A DNA stretch of 32,319 nucleotides from Bordetella parapertussis (GCA_945877235.1 CAMCRF010000016.1:1-32319), one strand, 5' to 3'; counted from the stretch's first letter, positions 1 through 9,278 are shown. Notes: generated from the letters alone by a model not told the origin. Translations and numbers: made by a program.

Positions 1-38
1 TTCAAGGCTTTTCACCGATTGCCCAAGGAACGTTCATT

Positions 39-302
39 ATGGTCGTCATTCGACTTGCCCGCGGTGGCTCTCACAAGCGCCCTTTTTACCACGTCGTTGC
101 AGCCGATTCTCGCAGCCGGCGTGATGGTCGCTTCATTGAGCGCGTGGGGTATTTCAACCCCGTTGCACGCGGCAATGATGTCCGCCTGAACCTGTCTGTT
201 GATCGCATCGAATACTGGCGCAGCCACGGGGCTCAGCTCAGCCCTCGTGTGGCCGAGCTTCTGAAGTCGTTTGCGGCTCAGGGTGCCAGCACCCAGGCTT
301 AA
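39..302 (+). CDS. rpsP: 30S ribosomal protein S16
   Basis: The 87-residue product is a small basic protein of the usual S16 length, binding 16S rRNA early in assembly of the small subunit. The N-terminus ([20 protein letters not shown]) and the following stretch around [14 protein letters not shown] are the family hallmarks, and the whole S16 domain is present. The ATG is preceded by AAGGAA at 25-30, eight bases upstream. It is the first gene of the classic rpsP-rimM-trmD-rplS operon. Its promoter lies outside the window. A strong stem-loop begins 9 bases after its stop codon. Identity is certain. Confidence 0.97.
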   Translation: MVVIRLARGGSHKRPFYHVVAADSRSRRDGRFIERVGYFNPVARGNDVRLNLSVDRIEYWRSHGAQLSPRVAELLKSFAAQGASTQA

Positions 303-310
303 GCGCCTTG

Positions 311-356
311 GGCTTGAGCGTCGGCTCTCCAAGCTCGGAGATCCGACGCCTGAGCC
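311..356 (+). promoter_or_regulatory. Long symmetric stem-loop between rpsP and rimM
   Basis: Positions 311-330 pair with 337-356 around the loop 331-336. Pairing position i with 667-i gives 16 Watson-Crick pairs, two G-U pairs and two mismatches (317/350 and 325/342). No T-run follows, so it does not look like an intrinsic terminator. It lies 9 bases after the rpsP stop and about 25 bases before the GTG start preferred for rimM. In E. coli, RimM and TrmD are made in much smaller amounts than S16 and L19 from the same mRNA, partly through RNA structure. A similar damping or processing role here is inference. Confidence 0.6.
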
Positions 357-381
357 GACTCGGGTAGCTCCGCTGCCCTTC

Positions 382-900
382 GTGCCCTCCGGGCCCCCTC
401 ATTTCACCCCACTCGGTCTTGTCGTTGGGCCTCTCGGCCTCGACGGACGCTTGCGTGTGCGCAGTCTGCACCCCGACGGTGTCGACGCCTCCTGTCTGAT
501 CGAGGCCGATCGGCTGTGGTTCAAGCGCTCCGCACGCCAATGGATGCAACTCAAGGTCAACCAGGTTGAACCCCACGGCAGAGACCTCAAACTACTGTGT
601 TATCAAGTCGAGCAGCGCGAGCAGGCCGAACAGCTCAATGGGGCCGAGGTGGGGCTTGACCGATCCGACCTCCCAGAGGCATCCGATGATGAGACTTACT
701 GGATTGACCTCGTCGGTCTCTCTGTGGTGAATCTTCAGGGCGAGCGGCTCGGTGCCGTCGATCACCTCGAGACCAATGGTGTGCATGATTGGCTGGTCGT
801 AGGCCCGCACTGGATTCCTTTTGTGGAGGCCTACGTCAAAGATGTCCGGGTCTCTCAGGGAACGATCCAAGTCGACTGGGATCCCGCCTGGACGGAGTGA
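382..900 (+). CDS. rimM: Ribosome maturation factor RimM
   Basis: RimM binds S19 in the 30S head and helps late 16S rRNA processing. The translation has the N-terminal RimM barrel, starting at the motif LGLVVGPLGLDGRLRV, and the C-terminal PRC-barrel (YWIDLVGLSVV ... PFVEAYVKDV), and ends IQVDWDPAWTE, like E. coli RimM. The start is uncertain. The frame has no ATG: GTG at 382 gives 172 residues, near the usual 170-185, while TTG at 271 gives 209 residues but overlaps rpsP by 32 bases and runs through the 311-356 stem-loop. Neither has a convincing Shine-Dalgarno sequence; I chose GTG for domain fit. The gene lies 3 bases before trmD. Confidence 0.88.
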   Translation: MPSGPPHFTPLGLVVGPLGLDGRLRVRSLHPDGVDASCLIEADRLWFKRSARQWMQLKVNQVEPHGRDLKLLCYQVEQREQAEQLNGAEVGLDRSDLPEASDDETYWIDLVGLSVVNLQGERLGAVDHLETNGVHDWLVVGPHWIPFVEAYVKDVRVSQGTIQVDWDPAWTE

Positions 901-903
901 AGC

Positions 904-1635
904 GTGCGCATTGATCTCATCTCCTTGTTCCCGGGTTTCTTTGACCCATGGCTCCAAACGGGGGTCTGCAGTCGGGCGATTACGCAAGATCGCATGCAGG
1001 TTCATCGCTGGAACCCACGAAGCTACACCCACGATGTGCACCAGACTGTCGACGATCGACCCTACGGCGGGGGTCCGGGTATGGTCATGTTGCCAACCGT
1101 GCTCTCGGACACCCTTCGGGCGGCCCAAGAAAACTGTCAAGCGGCATCGGTTCCGCTTGGGCCCGTGGTTCTGCTCTCACCGGCTGGACGTCGGCTCGAT
1201 CAGGCCTGGGTTGAGCGTATGCTCGCGCCCCAGCAGCCTCGCCAACTCACGCTCATCTGTGGCCGTTACGAAGGTATCGACCAGCGGTTTGTGGACCAAT
1301 GGGTGAATGAGGAGCTGAGCCTGGGAGATTTCGTTCTCTCTGGAGGAGAAATTCCAGCACTGGCTGTTCTCGATGCATTAGCCAGGCGGCTTCCAGGCGT
1401 GCTGGGTGATGCGGACTCTTCAGAGCAAGATTCCTTCATGAATGGGCTGCTGGATCATCCGCACTACACTCGGCCCGAGGTTTTTGGGGGCCAACGCGTG
1501 CCAGAGGTGCTTTTATCTGGACATCATGGCAAAATAGCGGATTGGCGACTTGCGCAGGCTCAAGCCCTTACGCAAGCGCGGCGGCCGGATTTATACAGTG
1601 CCTACCTCGCCAACCGAAAAAGCGACACCAAGTAG
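904..1635 (+). CDS. trmD: tRNA (guanine37-N1)-methyltransferase
   Basis: TrmD methylates N1 of G37 next to the anticodon of tRNAs reading CUN, CCN and CGG codons, preventing +1 frameshifts; S-adenosylmethionine is the donor. The 243-residue length is typical. The SPOUT-fold marks are visible: [13 protein letters not shown] at the N-terminus, [12 protein letters not shown], the knot segment [13 protein letters not shown], and [16 protein letters not shown], followed by [16 protein letters not shown]. The start is GTG, 3 bases after the rimM stop, consistent with translational coupling. One substrate class, tRNA-Pro, is encoded at the other end of the window, which is probably coincidence. Confidence 0.97.
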   Translation: MRIDLISLFPGFFDPWLQTGVCSRAITQDRMQVHRWNPRSYTHDVHQTVDDRPYGGGPGMVMLPTVLSDTLRAAQENCQAASVPLGPVVLLSPAGRRLDQAWVERMLAPQQPRQLTLICGRYEGIDQRFVDQWVNEELSLGDFVLSGGEIPALAVLDALARRLPGVLGDADSSEQDSFMNGLLDHPHYTRPEVFGGQRVPEVLLSGHHGKIADWRLAQAQALTQARRPDLYSAYLANRKSDTK

Positions 1636-1669
1636 ATTCACAGACCAGGTTAGAAAGATCAGATTTGCC

Positions 1670-2098
1670 ATGAACATCATCGCCCAAATCGAGCAAGACG
1701 AAATTGCCCGCCTGAACAAGTCGGTTCCCGAATTCTCCCCCGGTGACACCGTGATCGTCAGCGTCAACGTGGTTGAGGGCACGCGTAAGCGTCTCCAGGC
1801 CTACGAGGGCGTTGTCATTGCCAAGCGCAATCGCGGTCTGAATTCCTCCTTCATCGTGCGCAAGATTTCCGCAGGCGAGGGCGTTGAGCGGACCTTCCAG
1901 ACATACTCCCCTCTCATCGCAAAGATCGAAGTCAAGCGTCGTGGCGATGTCCGTCGCGCAAAGCTTTACTACCTCCGCGATCGCTCCGGCAAGTCTGCGC
2001 GTATCCGCGAGAAGCTGCCCGCGCGTCGCACCCGCGCCCTCATCGAGGCCGTCGGCACCACCGCGCCCGCGGCTGCTGCGGAAGAGTCACAAGACTGA
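1670..2098 (+). CDS. rplS: 50S ribosomal protein L19
   Basis: L19 lies at the 30S-50S interface and is the last gene of this operon. The product from ATG 1670 is 142 residues and begins [16 protein letters not shown], as in other L19 proteins. The core runs through [20 protein letters not shown], the [12 protein letters not shown] segment and [18 protein letters not shown]. About 25 residues beyond the 115-residue E. coli form make an Ala/Glu-rich tail (AAAAEESQD), a common type of extension in betaproteobacteria. The frame is open well upstream into trmD, but only this ATG gives a normal L19 N-terminus. It starts 34 bases after the trmD stop. Confidence 0.97.
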   Translation: MNIIAQIEQDEIARLNKSVPEFSPGDTVIVSVNVVEGTRKRLQAYEGVVIAKRNRGLNSSFIVRKISAGEGVERTFQTYSPLIAKIEVKRRGDVRRAKLYYLRDRSGKSARIREKLPARRTRALIEAVGTTAPAAAAEESQD

Positions 2099-2142
2099 CT
2101 TCCACCCGCCGTCCGGGGTTCGACCCTCGCGCCTCAGAGCGC

Positions 2143-2823
2143 TTGGTGCTTCCCCGGACTGCCGTTTTACCCCCTGAGTTTTTCCAGTTTGAGCGGCTCC
2201 GGCCGCTCATTTTGTTGGCTCAGCAATCGCAAGGGCGATTCCCCGTGTGGGCGCCGGAGCAGTGGACCGACCGAGAGGCTAGACTCTCGAAAGACCCCCA
2301 GCCTGCTGCGGTGCTCATGGCCCTCATTGAAAGAGGCCACCCAGCTACCCCAGCGATGGTGCTCACGCGCCGCCCCGACTCCCTACGCCACCATCCAGGG
2401 CAGGTGAGTTTTCCTGGGGGGCGGGCTGAGGCATCGGACCCCAACCTCATTCACACCGCCTGCCGTGAGGCCACCGAGGAGTTGGGTGTACCCACCGAAT
2501 ACATCGAACCGCTCACCTGCCTGCCGCAGTATCAGACCGTGACGGGTTTTCAGGTCCAGCCTGTCCTCGCGCTCATCGCCCAGCATGCTCGATTTTCACC
2601 AGATCCACGCGAGGTTGCACGCGTGTTCGAGGTGCCGCTCAGCTTTCTGATGAACCCTGAGCATCACGAACACCGTCAACTGGTGCATGAGGGTGAAACC
2701 ATTCGCTTCTTCGCAATGCCCTACGAAGACGAGTTCATCTGGGGTGCGACTGCAGCCATGATTCGAAACCTGTACCATTTTTTCTGTGCGCTCTACGAAC
2801 AATCTCGCGATATACATCCATGA
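2143..2823 (+). CDS. Nudix hydrolase, CoA pyrophosphatase (NudL/YeaB) type
   Basis: Nudix enzymes of this group hydrolyse the pyrophosphate of coenzyme A and its esters to phosphopantetheine and 3',5'-ADP. Two signatures show the subgroup: the UPF0035-type motif at residues 73-93 (VLTRRPDSLRHHPGQVSFPG) and the Nudix box at about 92-115, with the catalytic REATEELG (R108, E109, E112, E113). The product is 226 residues from TTG 2143; GTG at 2146 is an equally possible start, and neither has a strong ribosome binding site. The stop overlaps the next start (ATGA at 2820-2823), so the two genes are probably translated together. The substrate is inferred from the motif. Confidence 0.88.
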   Translation: MVLPRTAVLPPEFFQFERLRPLILLAQQSQGRFPVWAPEQWTDREARLSKDPQPAAVLMALIERGHPATPAMVLTRRPDSLRHHPGQVSFPGGRAEASDPNLIHTACREATEELGVPTEYIEPLTCLPQYQTVTGFQVQPVLALIAQHARFSPDPREVARVFEVPLSFLMNPEHHEHRQLVHEGETIRFFAMPYEDEFIWGATAAMIRNLYHFFCALYEQSRDIHP

Positions 2824-3824
2824 CCCTCATTAGCCTTCTCTTTGCCCTACTCATTGAGCAGGTGAGGCCCATTCGACATGGCAACCCCATCCATATGGCG
2901 GTCGATGCCTGGCTGGTGCAAATCAAGCCCACTGGGTCGGACATGCGTCGCGCGTGGGCGGTGTGGATTTTGTTGGTTGCGGGTATTGCAGTAGCGAGCC
3001 TGTTGGTGCTTGGCTTGCTGCAATGGGGTGGAGGGGTGTTGCAGTCCGCTTTGTTAGAGCTGCTGTTCACTGTAGGTGTGCTCTACCTCACCATGGGCTT
3101 TCGGCGCTTCAGCCATTGGTTTCACGACATTCAGTCGGCATTGCGTGCCAACGATCTGGTCACCGCACGATCTGTGCTTGCCCGCTGGGTGGAGGCCTCT
3201 GGCGGAGACTCCGTAGCCGAGGCCGCCTCGCGTGATGGGAATGCAAGCGAAGTCGCACGTGAATCGATTCGGCTTGCACTGGTCGCCGCTCAACGCCAGG
3301 TTTTTGGTGTGATCTTCTGGTTCGTGTTGCTGCCCGGGCCAGCCGGTGCGCTCGCTTACTGGTTGAGTGCGAGGCTTTTGAGCTGCTGGGCAGGGCAGGG
3401 CAGGGGACTGCCAACCGATGCCGCAGGCCGCGTTGCTATGACCGCCTATCGCTGGTTTGACTGGGCTCCCGTTCGCGTGACGGCCGCCATCTTTGCGGTG
3501 GTGGGCAACTTTGAAGATTCCGTTGCCATGTGGCGCGCGCGCGCAACGGCTGCTCCCGGCTCCCGAGACGACACAGATCGTATTCTCCTGGCCTCCGGTG
3601 CAGGGGCTATGGGCTTTCGCCTCTCTGTGCCCGACGCACCCGCAGGCTACACCGGCTTGGAAGAGGCCGACCTCAACGCTGCTGCGGCACCGGGAGGCTA
3701 CGAGCCTGATCTGCGCGAGGCCGAGTTCTCAAGCCTCGACACGGCAACTGGGCTTGTCTGGCGTGCCATTGTGATGTGGTTCTTCATGGTGCTGCTCTTT
3801 CACCTGGGGCGTTGGTTCGCATAG
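2820..3824 (+). CDS. CobD/CbiB-family integral membrane protein
   Basis: The 334-residue protein resembles the CobD/CbiB/AmpE superfamily: N-terminal MTLISLLFALLIEQVRPI, hydrophobic segments near residues 45-65, 75-95, 160-185 and 312-330, and the diagnostic RWFDWAPVRVTAAIFAVVGN followed by a conserved Glu-Asp. True CbiB makes adenosylcobinamide phosphate in cobalamin synthesis, but no other cobalamin gene is in the window. Proteins of this kind next to a Nudix gene are common in betaproteobacteria and usually lack experimental function. It overlaps the Nudix gene by 4 bases. The end is convergent with rsgA, with only 10 bases between the stop codons. Family membership is fairly sure; function is unknown. 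Confidence 0.75.
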   Translation: MTLISLLFALLIEQVRPIRHGNPIHMAVDAWLVQIKPTGSDMRRAWAVWILLVAGIAVASLLVLGLLQWGGGVLQSALLELLFTVGVLYLTMGFRRFSHWFHDIQSALRANDLVTARSVLARWVEASGGDSVAEAASRDGNASEVARESIRLALVAAQRQVFGVIFWFVLLPGPAGALAYWLSARLLSCWAGQGRGLPTDAAGRVAMTAYRWFDWAPVRVTAAIFAVVGNFEDSVAMWRARATAAPGSRDDTDRILLASGAGAMGFRLSVPDAPAGYTGLEEADLNAAAAPGGYEPDLREAEFSSLDTATGLVWRAIVMWFFMVLLFHLGRWFA

Positions 3825-3834
3825 GAGCCTACCC

Positions 3835-4755
3835 CTACGAGGCACTCGCCCCCCGAATGAGCGCCAGCCAGGCCTGGCGCCGCCGCTCGAGGCGCGGGTT
3901 GGTATCACAGGCAGCCCGGACCCCACAGTGCGGTTCGTGATCGTGCTGACAGTTCGTATAGCGACAACCCTGCGGAGCAAGCGTCTCCCATTCTGGGAAG
4001 ACAGCCATCAGGTCTTGTGCCGTGATGTGTGAAATGCCAAATCTTTGAAAGCCCGGGGTGTCAATAATCCAGTCCTTGCCAAAGGCATAGCCACGGCTGG
4101 CTGTGGTGGTGTGCTTGCCCGACTGCAGGGCCTCAGATACCGCCTGCGTGAGTGCATCTGCACCGGGCACAAGTGCATTGAGCAGAGTGCTCTTGCCCAT
4201 TCCCGATTGCCCTGCGAGGGCAATGCTGCGTTGCTCACCCGGCGGCCAGTTTTGCAGGTGCTCCATGAGGGGGGCTAAGCCCTCTGGCGTCTTGCTGCTG
4301 ACCCTCACGCAGGGCCAAGTCAAGGGTTCGCTGGCGGGCTGTATGGCTTCAAGCAGGGCTAGGGCCTTATCTCGGTCGTGTTCTCTGTCCCATTTATTGA
4401 GCACCAGCGTGAAGGGAATGGATTGATTCACGAGGCTGCCCATGACGCGCAGTGCGATTTCTGGGGAAAAACCGGGGTGGCCAGCCAGCAAGATAAGCAC
4501 CCCGTCGACATTTGCAGCCAAGGTTTTCTCCTTGGGTCCCTCTTCTCGATAAAGCCGATTTTGGCGCGGTAGAACGGCGATCACGCTTGGGGGATTGGTC
4601 TGAAAGTCCACTGTAACCAGGTCGTTTGTATAGACCTGAAGCGCGCGGCCCTTGAGCGTGGCCAGTTGATCTCCGTGCTCTGCACTCTGCACCCAGGCAA
4701 GCCGTCCGTGCGCGCTCATGACACGAGCGGTGTGGGCAAGAGGCGCTAGAGTCAT
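3835..4755 (-). CDS. rsgA: Ribosome small subunit-dependent GTPase RsgA
   Basis: RsgA is a circularly permuted GTPase that checks late 30S subunits. An OB-fold comes first; the GTPase motifs then follow in permuted order: G4 NKWD (120-123), G5 SSK, G1 GQSGMGKST (from 182), G3 DTPGF (from 232). A C-terminal zinc site follows with spacing C-x4-C-x-H-x5-C (C264, C269, H271, C277). The start is chosen at ATG 4755 (306 residues, [12 protein letters not shown]). In-frame ATGs at 4764, 4767 and 4785 are possible, as is a longer form from 4809 that would overlap orn on the other strand. It is divergent from orn, with which it shares a 45-base spacer. Confidence 0.95.
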   Translation of the reverse strand: MTLAPLAHTARVMSAHGRLAWVQSAEHGDQLATLKGRALQVYTNDLVTVDFQTNPPSVIAVLPRQNRLYREEGPKEKTLAANVDGVLILLAGHPGFSPEIALRVMGSLVNQSIPFTLVLNKWDREHDRDKALALLEAIQPASEPLTWPCVRVSSKTPEGLAPLMEHLQNWPPGEQRSIALAGQSGMGKSTLLNALVPGADALTQAVSEALQSGKHTTTASRGYAFGKDWIIDTPGFQRFGISHITAQDLMAVFPEWETLAPQGCRYTNCQHDHEPHCGVRAACDTNPRLERRRQAWLALIRGASAS

Positions 4756-4800
4756 GCCACGCATCATCCCACAGTCAACGCGCATGCGATCATCACACTT

Positions 4801-5361
4801 ATGACACAAGCAAATGAAAGCTATCTGGTCTGGGTCGACATGGAAATGAGCGGCCTGGACCCCGAGTCCAATCGCATTCTTGAAGTGGCGATGGTCGTCA
4901 CAAACTCCGACCTCGAGATCCTATCCGAGGGGCCTGTCTTGGTGGTACACCAGACAGAGGCCCATATGCAGACCATGGATGACTGGAACAAGTCCACGCA
5001 CGGGCGCTCCGGCCTCACGGAGAAGGTTCGGCAATCGACACTCAGCGAAGAGCACGCTCAAGCTCAGCTCATCGCATGGGTGAGTCAGTGGGTGCCCCCT
5101 GGGAAGTCACCCCTATGCGGGAATACGGTGCATCAGGACCGACGCTTCATGGCCCGATACATGCCAAGTCTGGAGGCGTACTTTCATTACCGAAACCTCG
5201 ACGTCAGTACAGTCAAGGAGCTCGCCCGTCGCTGGCACCCGGAGGCATACAAAGGCTTTACCAAAAAAGGCGCACATACGGCGCTGGCCGACATCTTGGA
5301 GTCAATCGAAGAGCTGCGTTATTACCGGGCTCAGTTCTTCAGGCTGCCCTCAAGCGCGTAA
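4801..5361 (+). CDS. orn: Oligoribonuclease (3'-5' exoribonuclease)
   Basis: Orn degrades di- to pentanucleotides, including pGpG from cyclic-di-GMP turnover, and is often essential. The 186-residue product has the complete DEDDh catalytic set: D13 and E15 in [12 protein letters not shown]113 in [11 protein letters not shown]159 and D164 in GAHTALADI, at almost the same positions as the E. coli enzyme. The ATG lacks an obvious Shine-Dalgarno sequence. The last 31 bases overlap the end of the convergent membrane-protein gene at 5331-7103. Confidence 0.96.
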   Translation: MTQANESYLVWVDMEMSGLDPESNRILEVAMVVTNSDLEILSEGPVLVVHQTEAHMQTMDDWNKSTHGRSGLTEKVRQSTLSEEHAQAQLIAWVSQWVPPGKSPLCGNTVHQDRRFMARYMPSLEAYFHYRNLDVSTVKELARRWHPEAYKGFTKKGAHTALADILESIEELRYYRAQFFRLPSSA

Positions 5362-7103
5362 AGCGAAAACCGCTCACGATCGGGTCGGCTCTGAAGCCGC
5401 GTGTCGCTCCAGATGGGATCGGCGAGGCCGGTGAGGTGCAAGGGAGAAGACTCGGCGTGGTCATGAGCAACAAGCAGATAGGGGCAGTCTGAGGCACGCA
5501 GCGGGGCGATCTGATACGCAAGCACAATCGCCTGACTCACGCGGTCCTGTGGCAGGGTCTGAAAGCAGCCAGACCCCCTCGCCACAGATGCGCGCAGGCC
5601 GTCTGCAATGCGCCCATAACCGCGGTAAAGGTCGAGTGCCGGGAGCCAGAGCGTCATCATGAGCAGCCAAACGAGGGTGACCCCTCCCGCACTCAGCGCA
5701 ACGGGGCGCCAGAGCCTTGTTTGTGTGCGACGAATGCGCCAGAGGACCAGCGCGAGCCAAGAGCCGCTTGCCAACACACCGAGCAGAAAACCGAGGGTCT
5801 CGGGCTGCGAGCCGGAGAGGCCCGGCGCAAAGAGTGCCGCCCGCTGAGCGAGGCTTGCCGGAAACTCAGAGTAGAAGGCCGTCCAGTAGAGCCAGATGAG
5901 GGCTGCGAGCGCAGAAAAGACCACCACCGCAAACCAATCGAGAACCGCCACAAGGCCGCGTGGGATGCTAAGCAGACCAAATGCGCCCAGCACTGCGAGC
6001 GGGGCTATTGGCAGCAGCCGGGTTGCGTCCGCGTCGCCAAGGCCCAAAAAGGACGTCACGAGGAGACCAAGCAGCAGGGCTGCTGGCATACGAAGATGGC
6101 CATGGTGCAGGTGGCCCAATCGAAAGGACTGCACGATCAGTCCCAGCAAGAGCGGCCAAGCAGGCCACCATGTCCAGGCCCAGACTTGTGCTGCTCTGAG
6201 CGGAGATTGGGGCGAGAGCGTGAGTTGCTGGGACCACCAATCCAGGGTGCCGACTGGATCGAGCAGCAGACCCAGCGCGCTATAGAGTGCAACCAGCCCA
6301 ATGGCGAGAGCGAGCGCAGGCATGAGGACCGCTTTGCGCACCAGTTGGAAGGGGTAAATGCGGGCATAAATCAGCGCAAGTCCGATCGCGAGACCTAGGG
6401 GCGTTTCGGGACCGTCGGTGAGTCCGAGGGCGGCAAGGAGCACGCCGAGTTGGATGGCACTTGTGCGGGGGGCCTCTGGGCTGCGAGCCACGACAAATAA
6501 GAGCCAAGCGAGAAGGGCAAACGAGAGCGCAGCACTCCCCGCCTCATGCCAGCGTGCAAAGGCCCCCAAGCAGGCCAGGGCGACAAGCAGCGCGCAGTCG
6601 CCGAGGGTACGTCCAAACTGAGTTGCGCTCGGCCCAAGCCCGAGCGGATCGAGGGGTTGGGCCTCTCGTCGTCTGGCCAGTTGGTCTGTGGCGCGCCAAG
6701 TACCCCAAAGCCCAAGTCCCACACAGAGCGCAAGCACAATACGACAGAGGTCGTCGAACCGATCGGGTGAGATGCCTTCTCCGGTGAGGGCGACGCTCAG
6801 GAACTCGAGTGGCAGCGCCAACAGGGCCATGAGCAGGGGCATGAGGGGACCCTCGCGTCCGAGGGCAGAGCCCGAGAGCTGGGGCCAGAGGGGCATTTGG
6901 CTTGCGCTTGTTGGGTCGAGCCAAAGCACCAGCAGTTCGCGAGCGAGCGCAATGCCCAGAAGGTCATCACCGCGCCAAGGTGCGTGGCCAAACAGCCCAG
7001 AGAGCACCGCTGCAAGGGCAAATGCAACGAGTAACCATTTGGGGAGGCTGCCTGCGGCACTTGCCGCGAGACCTGGTAGGGGACGTGACAAGGGGGCGCT
7101 CAT
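5331..7103 (-). CDS. Polytopic membrane protein, possibly GT-C glycosyltransferase-like
   Basis: The 590-residue protein has roughly 12-13 hydrophobic segments between residues 22 and 485, then a soluble C-terminal part of about 100 residues. The first extracytoplasmic loop has [17 protein letters not shown] (D46, D47), followed by a [17 protein letters not shown] stretch. This layout resembles the ArnT/PMT class of GT-C glycosyltransferases, whose first loop carries an acidic catalytic motif and which use polyprenyl-linked sugars. The resemblance is weak, since the usual DE is DD here, so no reaction is assigned. ATG 7103 is preceded by a G-rich stretch. The gene follows rpmE2 by 33 bases and probably shares its transcript. 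Confidence 0.6.
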   Translation of the reverse strand: MSAPLSRPLPGLAASAAGSLPKWLLVAFALAAVLSGLFGHAPWRGDDLLGIALARELLVLWLDPTSASQMPLWPQLSGSALGREGPLMPLLMALLALPLEFLSVALTGEGISPDRFDDLCRIVLALCVGLGLWGTWRATDQLARRREAQPLDPLGLGPSATQFGRTLGDCALLVALACLGAFARWHEAGSAALSFALLAWLLFVVARSPEAPRTSAIQLGVLLAALGLTDGPETPLGLAIGLALIYARIYPFQLVRKAVLMPALALAIGLVALYSALGLLLDPVGTLDWWSQQLTLSPQSPLRAAQVWAWTWWPAWPLLLGLIVQSFRLGHLHHGHLRMPAALLLGLLVTSFLGLGDADATRLLPIAPLAVLGAFGLLSIPRGLVAVLDWFAVVVFSALAALIWLYWTAFYSEFPASLAQRAALFAPGLSGSQPETLGFLLGVLASGSWLALVLWRIRRTQTRLWRPVALSAGGVTLVWLLMMTLWLPALDLYRGYGRIADGLRASVARGSGCFQTLPQDRVSQAIVLAYQIAPLRASDCPYLLVAHDHAESSPLHLTGLADPIWSDTRLQSRPDRERFSLYALEGSLKN

Positions 7104-7136
7104 GGCATGGGCCCCCCGTCTAGACCACAGAGAGCG

Positions 7137-7409
7137 TTATTCTGCTTTGGCCTTTGCAGTACCGCGCTTGGCACCGAACTTCTGGCGGAACTTCTCGACG
7201 CGACCGGCGGTGTCCATCATCTTCTGGGTGCCGGTGTAGAAGGGGTGGGACTCGGAGCTCGTGTCGAGCTTGTAGAGCGGGTACTCTTTGCCGTCTTTCC
7301 AAGTGATTTTTTCCTTGGTGCTGACAGTCGAGCGGGTGACGAAACTGAAGTCGTTGGACATGTCCAGGAATACGACTTCGCGGTAGTTGGGGTGAATGCC
7401 CTCTTTCAT
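7137..7409 (-). CDS. rpmE2: 50S ribosomal protein L31, type B (zinc-free)
   Basis: The 90-residue product begins [18 protein letters not shown] and contains [13 protein letters not shown] and [21 protein letters not shown], the type B L31 signature. The four zinc-binding cysteines of type A L31 are absent; the protein contains no cysteine at all. In many bacteria the type B copy is a zinc-starvation paralogue under Zur, but in betaproteobacteria it often serves as the standing L31. No Zur-box-like palindrome is visible in the 111-base gap to rho. The ribosome binding site TAAGGAA lies about 8 bases before the ATG. The trxA-rho-rpmE2 order is typical of Burkholderiales. Confidence 0.95.
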   Translation of the reverse strand: MKEGIHPNYREVVFLDMSNDFSFVTRSTVSTKEKITWKDGKEYPLYKLDTSSESHPFYTGTQKMMDTAGRVEKFRQKFGAKRGTAKAKAE

Positions 7410-7520
7410 GGTGCAAGTTCCTTACAGCGCTGAGGCTGCAGATCGGGTCTGTCGGATCGGTCGCCGGCAGGTGGCAATGTCATGTGCCGCATGCTACGTG
7501 CCTAAACCGCGCAGTATAAC

Positions 7521-8783
7521 CTAACCGCCACGTTTCATCATGTCAAAGAATTCGCCGTTGTTCTTGGTCTGACGCATTTTGTCGAGCAAGAACTCCATGG
7601 CCTGGATCTCGTCCATGTCATGCAGCAGTTTGCGCAGGATCCAGATCTTCTGGAGCACGTCGGCCTTGATGAGCATTTCTTCTTTACGCGTGCCCGACCG
7701 ATTGATGTTAATGGCCGGATAAACCCGTTTCTCTGCTAGGCGGCGCTCAAGGTGCACTTCCATGTTACCCGTGCCCTTGAATTCCTCGTAAATGACCTCG
7801 TCCATGCGTGAGCCCGTCTCGATCAGTGCCGTGGCGATGATGGTCAGAGAGCCACCCTCTTCAATGTTGCGCGCGGCGCCGAAGAATCGCTTTGGGCGGT
7901 GCAAGGCATTGGCGTCCACACCGCCGGTGAGCACCTTGCCAGAGGTGGGCACCACGGTGTTGTATGCGCGGGCTAGACGTGTAATGGAGTCCAAGAGAAT
8001 GACGACATCTTTCTTGTGCTCCACCAGGCGCTTGGCTTTTTCAATGACCATTTCCGCAACCTGGACGTGGCGCGTTGCGGGTTCGTCGAAGGTGGAGGCT
8101 ACGACTTCCCCGCGCACGCTGCGCTGCATCTCGGTCACTTCTTCGGGGCGCTCATCAATGAGCAGCACGATGAGGGTGACGTCGGGGTGATTGGCCGTAA
8201 TAGCGTGTGCGATGGTCTGCATCATGACCGTCTTGCCGCTCTTAGGGGGAGCCACCAGCAGGCCCCGCTGGCCCTTGCCGATGGGGGCAATCATGTCAAT
8301 GATTCGCCCTGTGATGTTCTCCTCGCCCTTCATTTCGCGTTCAAGATGAAGCGGCTCATCGGGGAAGAGCGGGGTGAGGTTCTCGAAAAGAATCTTGTTT
8401 TTCGATGCTTCGGGCGGCTTTCCGTTGATCTGGTCCACCTTGACCAAGGCGAAGTAGCGTTCGCCATCTTTGGGGGTTCTGACCTCACCCTCAATGGCAT
8501 CTCCCGTGTGCAGGTTGAACCGTCGGATCTGGGAGGGGGAGAGGTAGATGTCGTCTGTGCTGGCGAGGTAACTGGCCTCGGGAGAGCGCAGGAAGCCAAA
8601 CCCATCGGGGAGCACCTCCAGCACGCCGTCACCGAAGATCTGCTCGCCGGTTTTGGCCTTCTTTTTCAGAATGGCAAACATGAGCTCCTGCTTGCGCAGG
8701 CGACTTGCGTTCTCGATCTCGAGCGAGGCGGCTAGCTCGACGAGTTGCGTTACGGGTAGGGCTTTGAGTTCAGACAAGTACAT
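7521..8783 (-). CDS. rho: Transcription termination factor Rho
   Basis: Rho is the hexameric RNA helicase that ends transcription of untranslated RNA. From ATG 8783 the product is 420 residues, against 419 in E. coli. The order is an N-terminal helix bundle ([18 protein letters not shown]), the primary RNA-binding cold-shock domain with GFGFLRS (61-67), Walker [10 protein letters not shown] with K184, Walker [14 protein letters not shown], and the secondary RNA-binding segment with [15 protein letters not shown] three codons upstream (8792) is also open but would give an atypical N-terminus. It lies downstream of trxA, and a stem-loop sits between the two genes. Confidence 0.97.
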   Translation of the reverse strand: MYLSELKALPVTQLVELAASLEIENASRLRKQELMFAILKKKAKTGEQIFGDGVLEVLPDGFGFLRSPEASYLASTDDIYLSPSQIRRFNLHTGDAIEGEVRTPKDGERYFALVKVDQINGKPPEASKNKILFENLTPLFPDEPLHLEREMKGEENITGRIIDMIAPIGKGQRGLLVAPPKSGKTVMMQTIAHAITANHPDVTLIVLLIDERPEEVTEMQRSVRGEVVASTFDEPATRHVQVAEMVIEKAKRLVEHKKDVVILLDSITRLARAYNTVVPTSGKVLTGGVDANALHRPKRFFGAARNIEEGGSLTIIATALIETGSRMDEVIYEEFKGTGNMEVHLERRLAEKRVYPAININRSGTRKEEMLIKADVLQKIWILRKLLHDMDEIQAMEFLLDKMRQTKNNGEFFDMMKRGG

Positions 8784-8855
8784 GGCGGGCAATCAGTGGG
8801 AGAGATTCAGCGGCAGGACGCGCGCGAGGGGGGCAGACGGTTGGGGTGGTTGAAG

Positions 8856-8881
8856 GGGCAGCCTGTGGAGGGCGGCTGCCC
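8856..8881 (-). terminator. Stem-loop between trxA and rho
   Basis: The minus strand carries a perfect 8-bp inverted repeat (GGGCAGCC / GGCTGCCC) around a 10-base loop, about 20 bases after the trxA stop. It is not followed by a T-run (the next bases are CTTC), so it is at best a weak intrinsic terminator; it could instead protect the trxA mRNA end or dampen readthrough into rho. Confidence 0.45.
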
Positions 8882-8899
8882 GTGGGGTGTGGCTGAAAT

Positions 8900-9226
8900 T
8901 TAGAGGTGGCTGTCGATCCAGGCTGTGAGCTGGGACTTCGCGGCAGCGCCAACTTTTTGCGCAACGACGGCGCCGTTCTTAAAAAGGATGAGGGTTGGAA
9001 TGCCGCGGATACCGTGCTTCGCGGGGACTGCCGCATTCTCGTCTACGTTGATTTTGGCAATCGTGAGCTTGCCTGCGTAGTCTTGACCGATTTCCTCGAG
9101 GATGGGAGCAACCATTTTGCAAGGGCCACACCACTCGGCCCAGAAGTCCACCAGCACGGGGAGATCGGATTGAAGAACATCAGCTTCAAAGCTGGCGTCC
9201 GTGACGGCTTTAATGTGAGCGCTCAT
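8900..9226 (-). CDS. trxA: Thioredoxin 1
   Basis: The 108-residue product is a single thioredoxin domain with the active site [10 protein letters not shown] (C33, C36), the buried Asp of VLVDFWAEW, the cis-proline loop [14 protein letters not shown] and no signal peptide, so it is a cytoplasmic disulfide reductase. Length and motifs match E. coli TrxA (109 residues). It is the first gene of the leftward trxA-rho-rpmE2 cluster and is divergent from the addB-like gene, with a 121-base spacer between them. Confidence 0.97.
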   Translation of the reverse strand: MSAHIKAVTDASFEADVLQSDLPVLVDFWAEWCGPCKMVAPILEEIGQDYAGKLTIAKINVDENAAVPAKHGIRGIPTLILFKNGAVVAQKVGAAAKSQLTAWIDSHL

Positions 9227-9278
9227 AGGTATGAAAGTGTGTAATCAGTGAAACGAGAGGTCTTGGAGTGGGCACGCG

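Noticed and set aside
2820..3824. Annotation of this gene as cobalamin biosynthesis CbiB/CobD enzyme
   Set aside because: Only superfamily features are visible and no other cobalamin gene is nearby, so I kept a family-level name without a reaction.
4773..4778. TTGACT on the minus strand as a -35 box for rsgA
   Set aside because: The sequence 17 bases downstream is ATGACT, inside the start of rsgA, which is no -10 element.
5721..6398. Long open frame of 225 codons on the plus strand
   Set aside because: It lies opposite the membrane-protein gene and encodes a highly charged, low-complexity peptide with no recognisable domain. It is a shadow typical of GC-rich DNA.
7513..7546. Promoter for rpmE2 on the minus strand with TTGACA and TATACT
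   Set aside because: Both hexamers are good, but they are separated by 22 bases, too far for sigma-70, and TTGACA lies within rho codons. Readthrough from rho is simpler.
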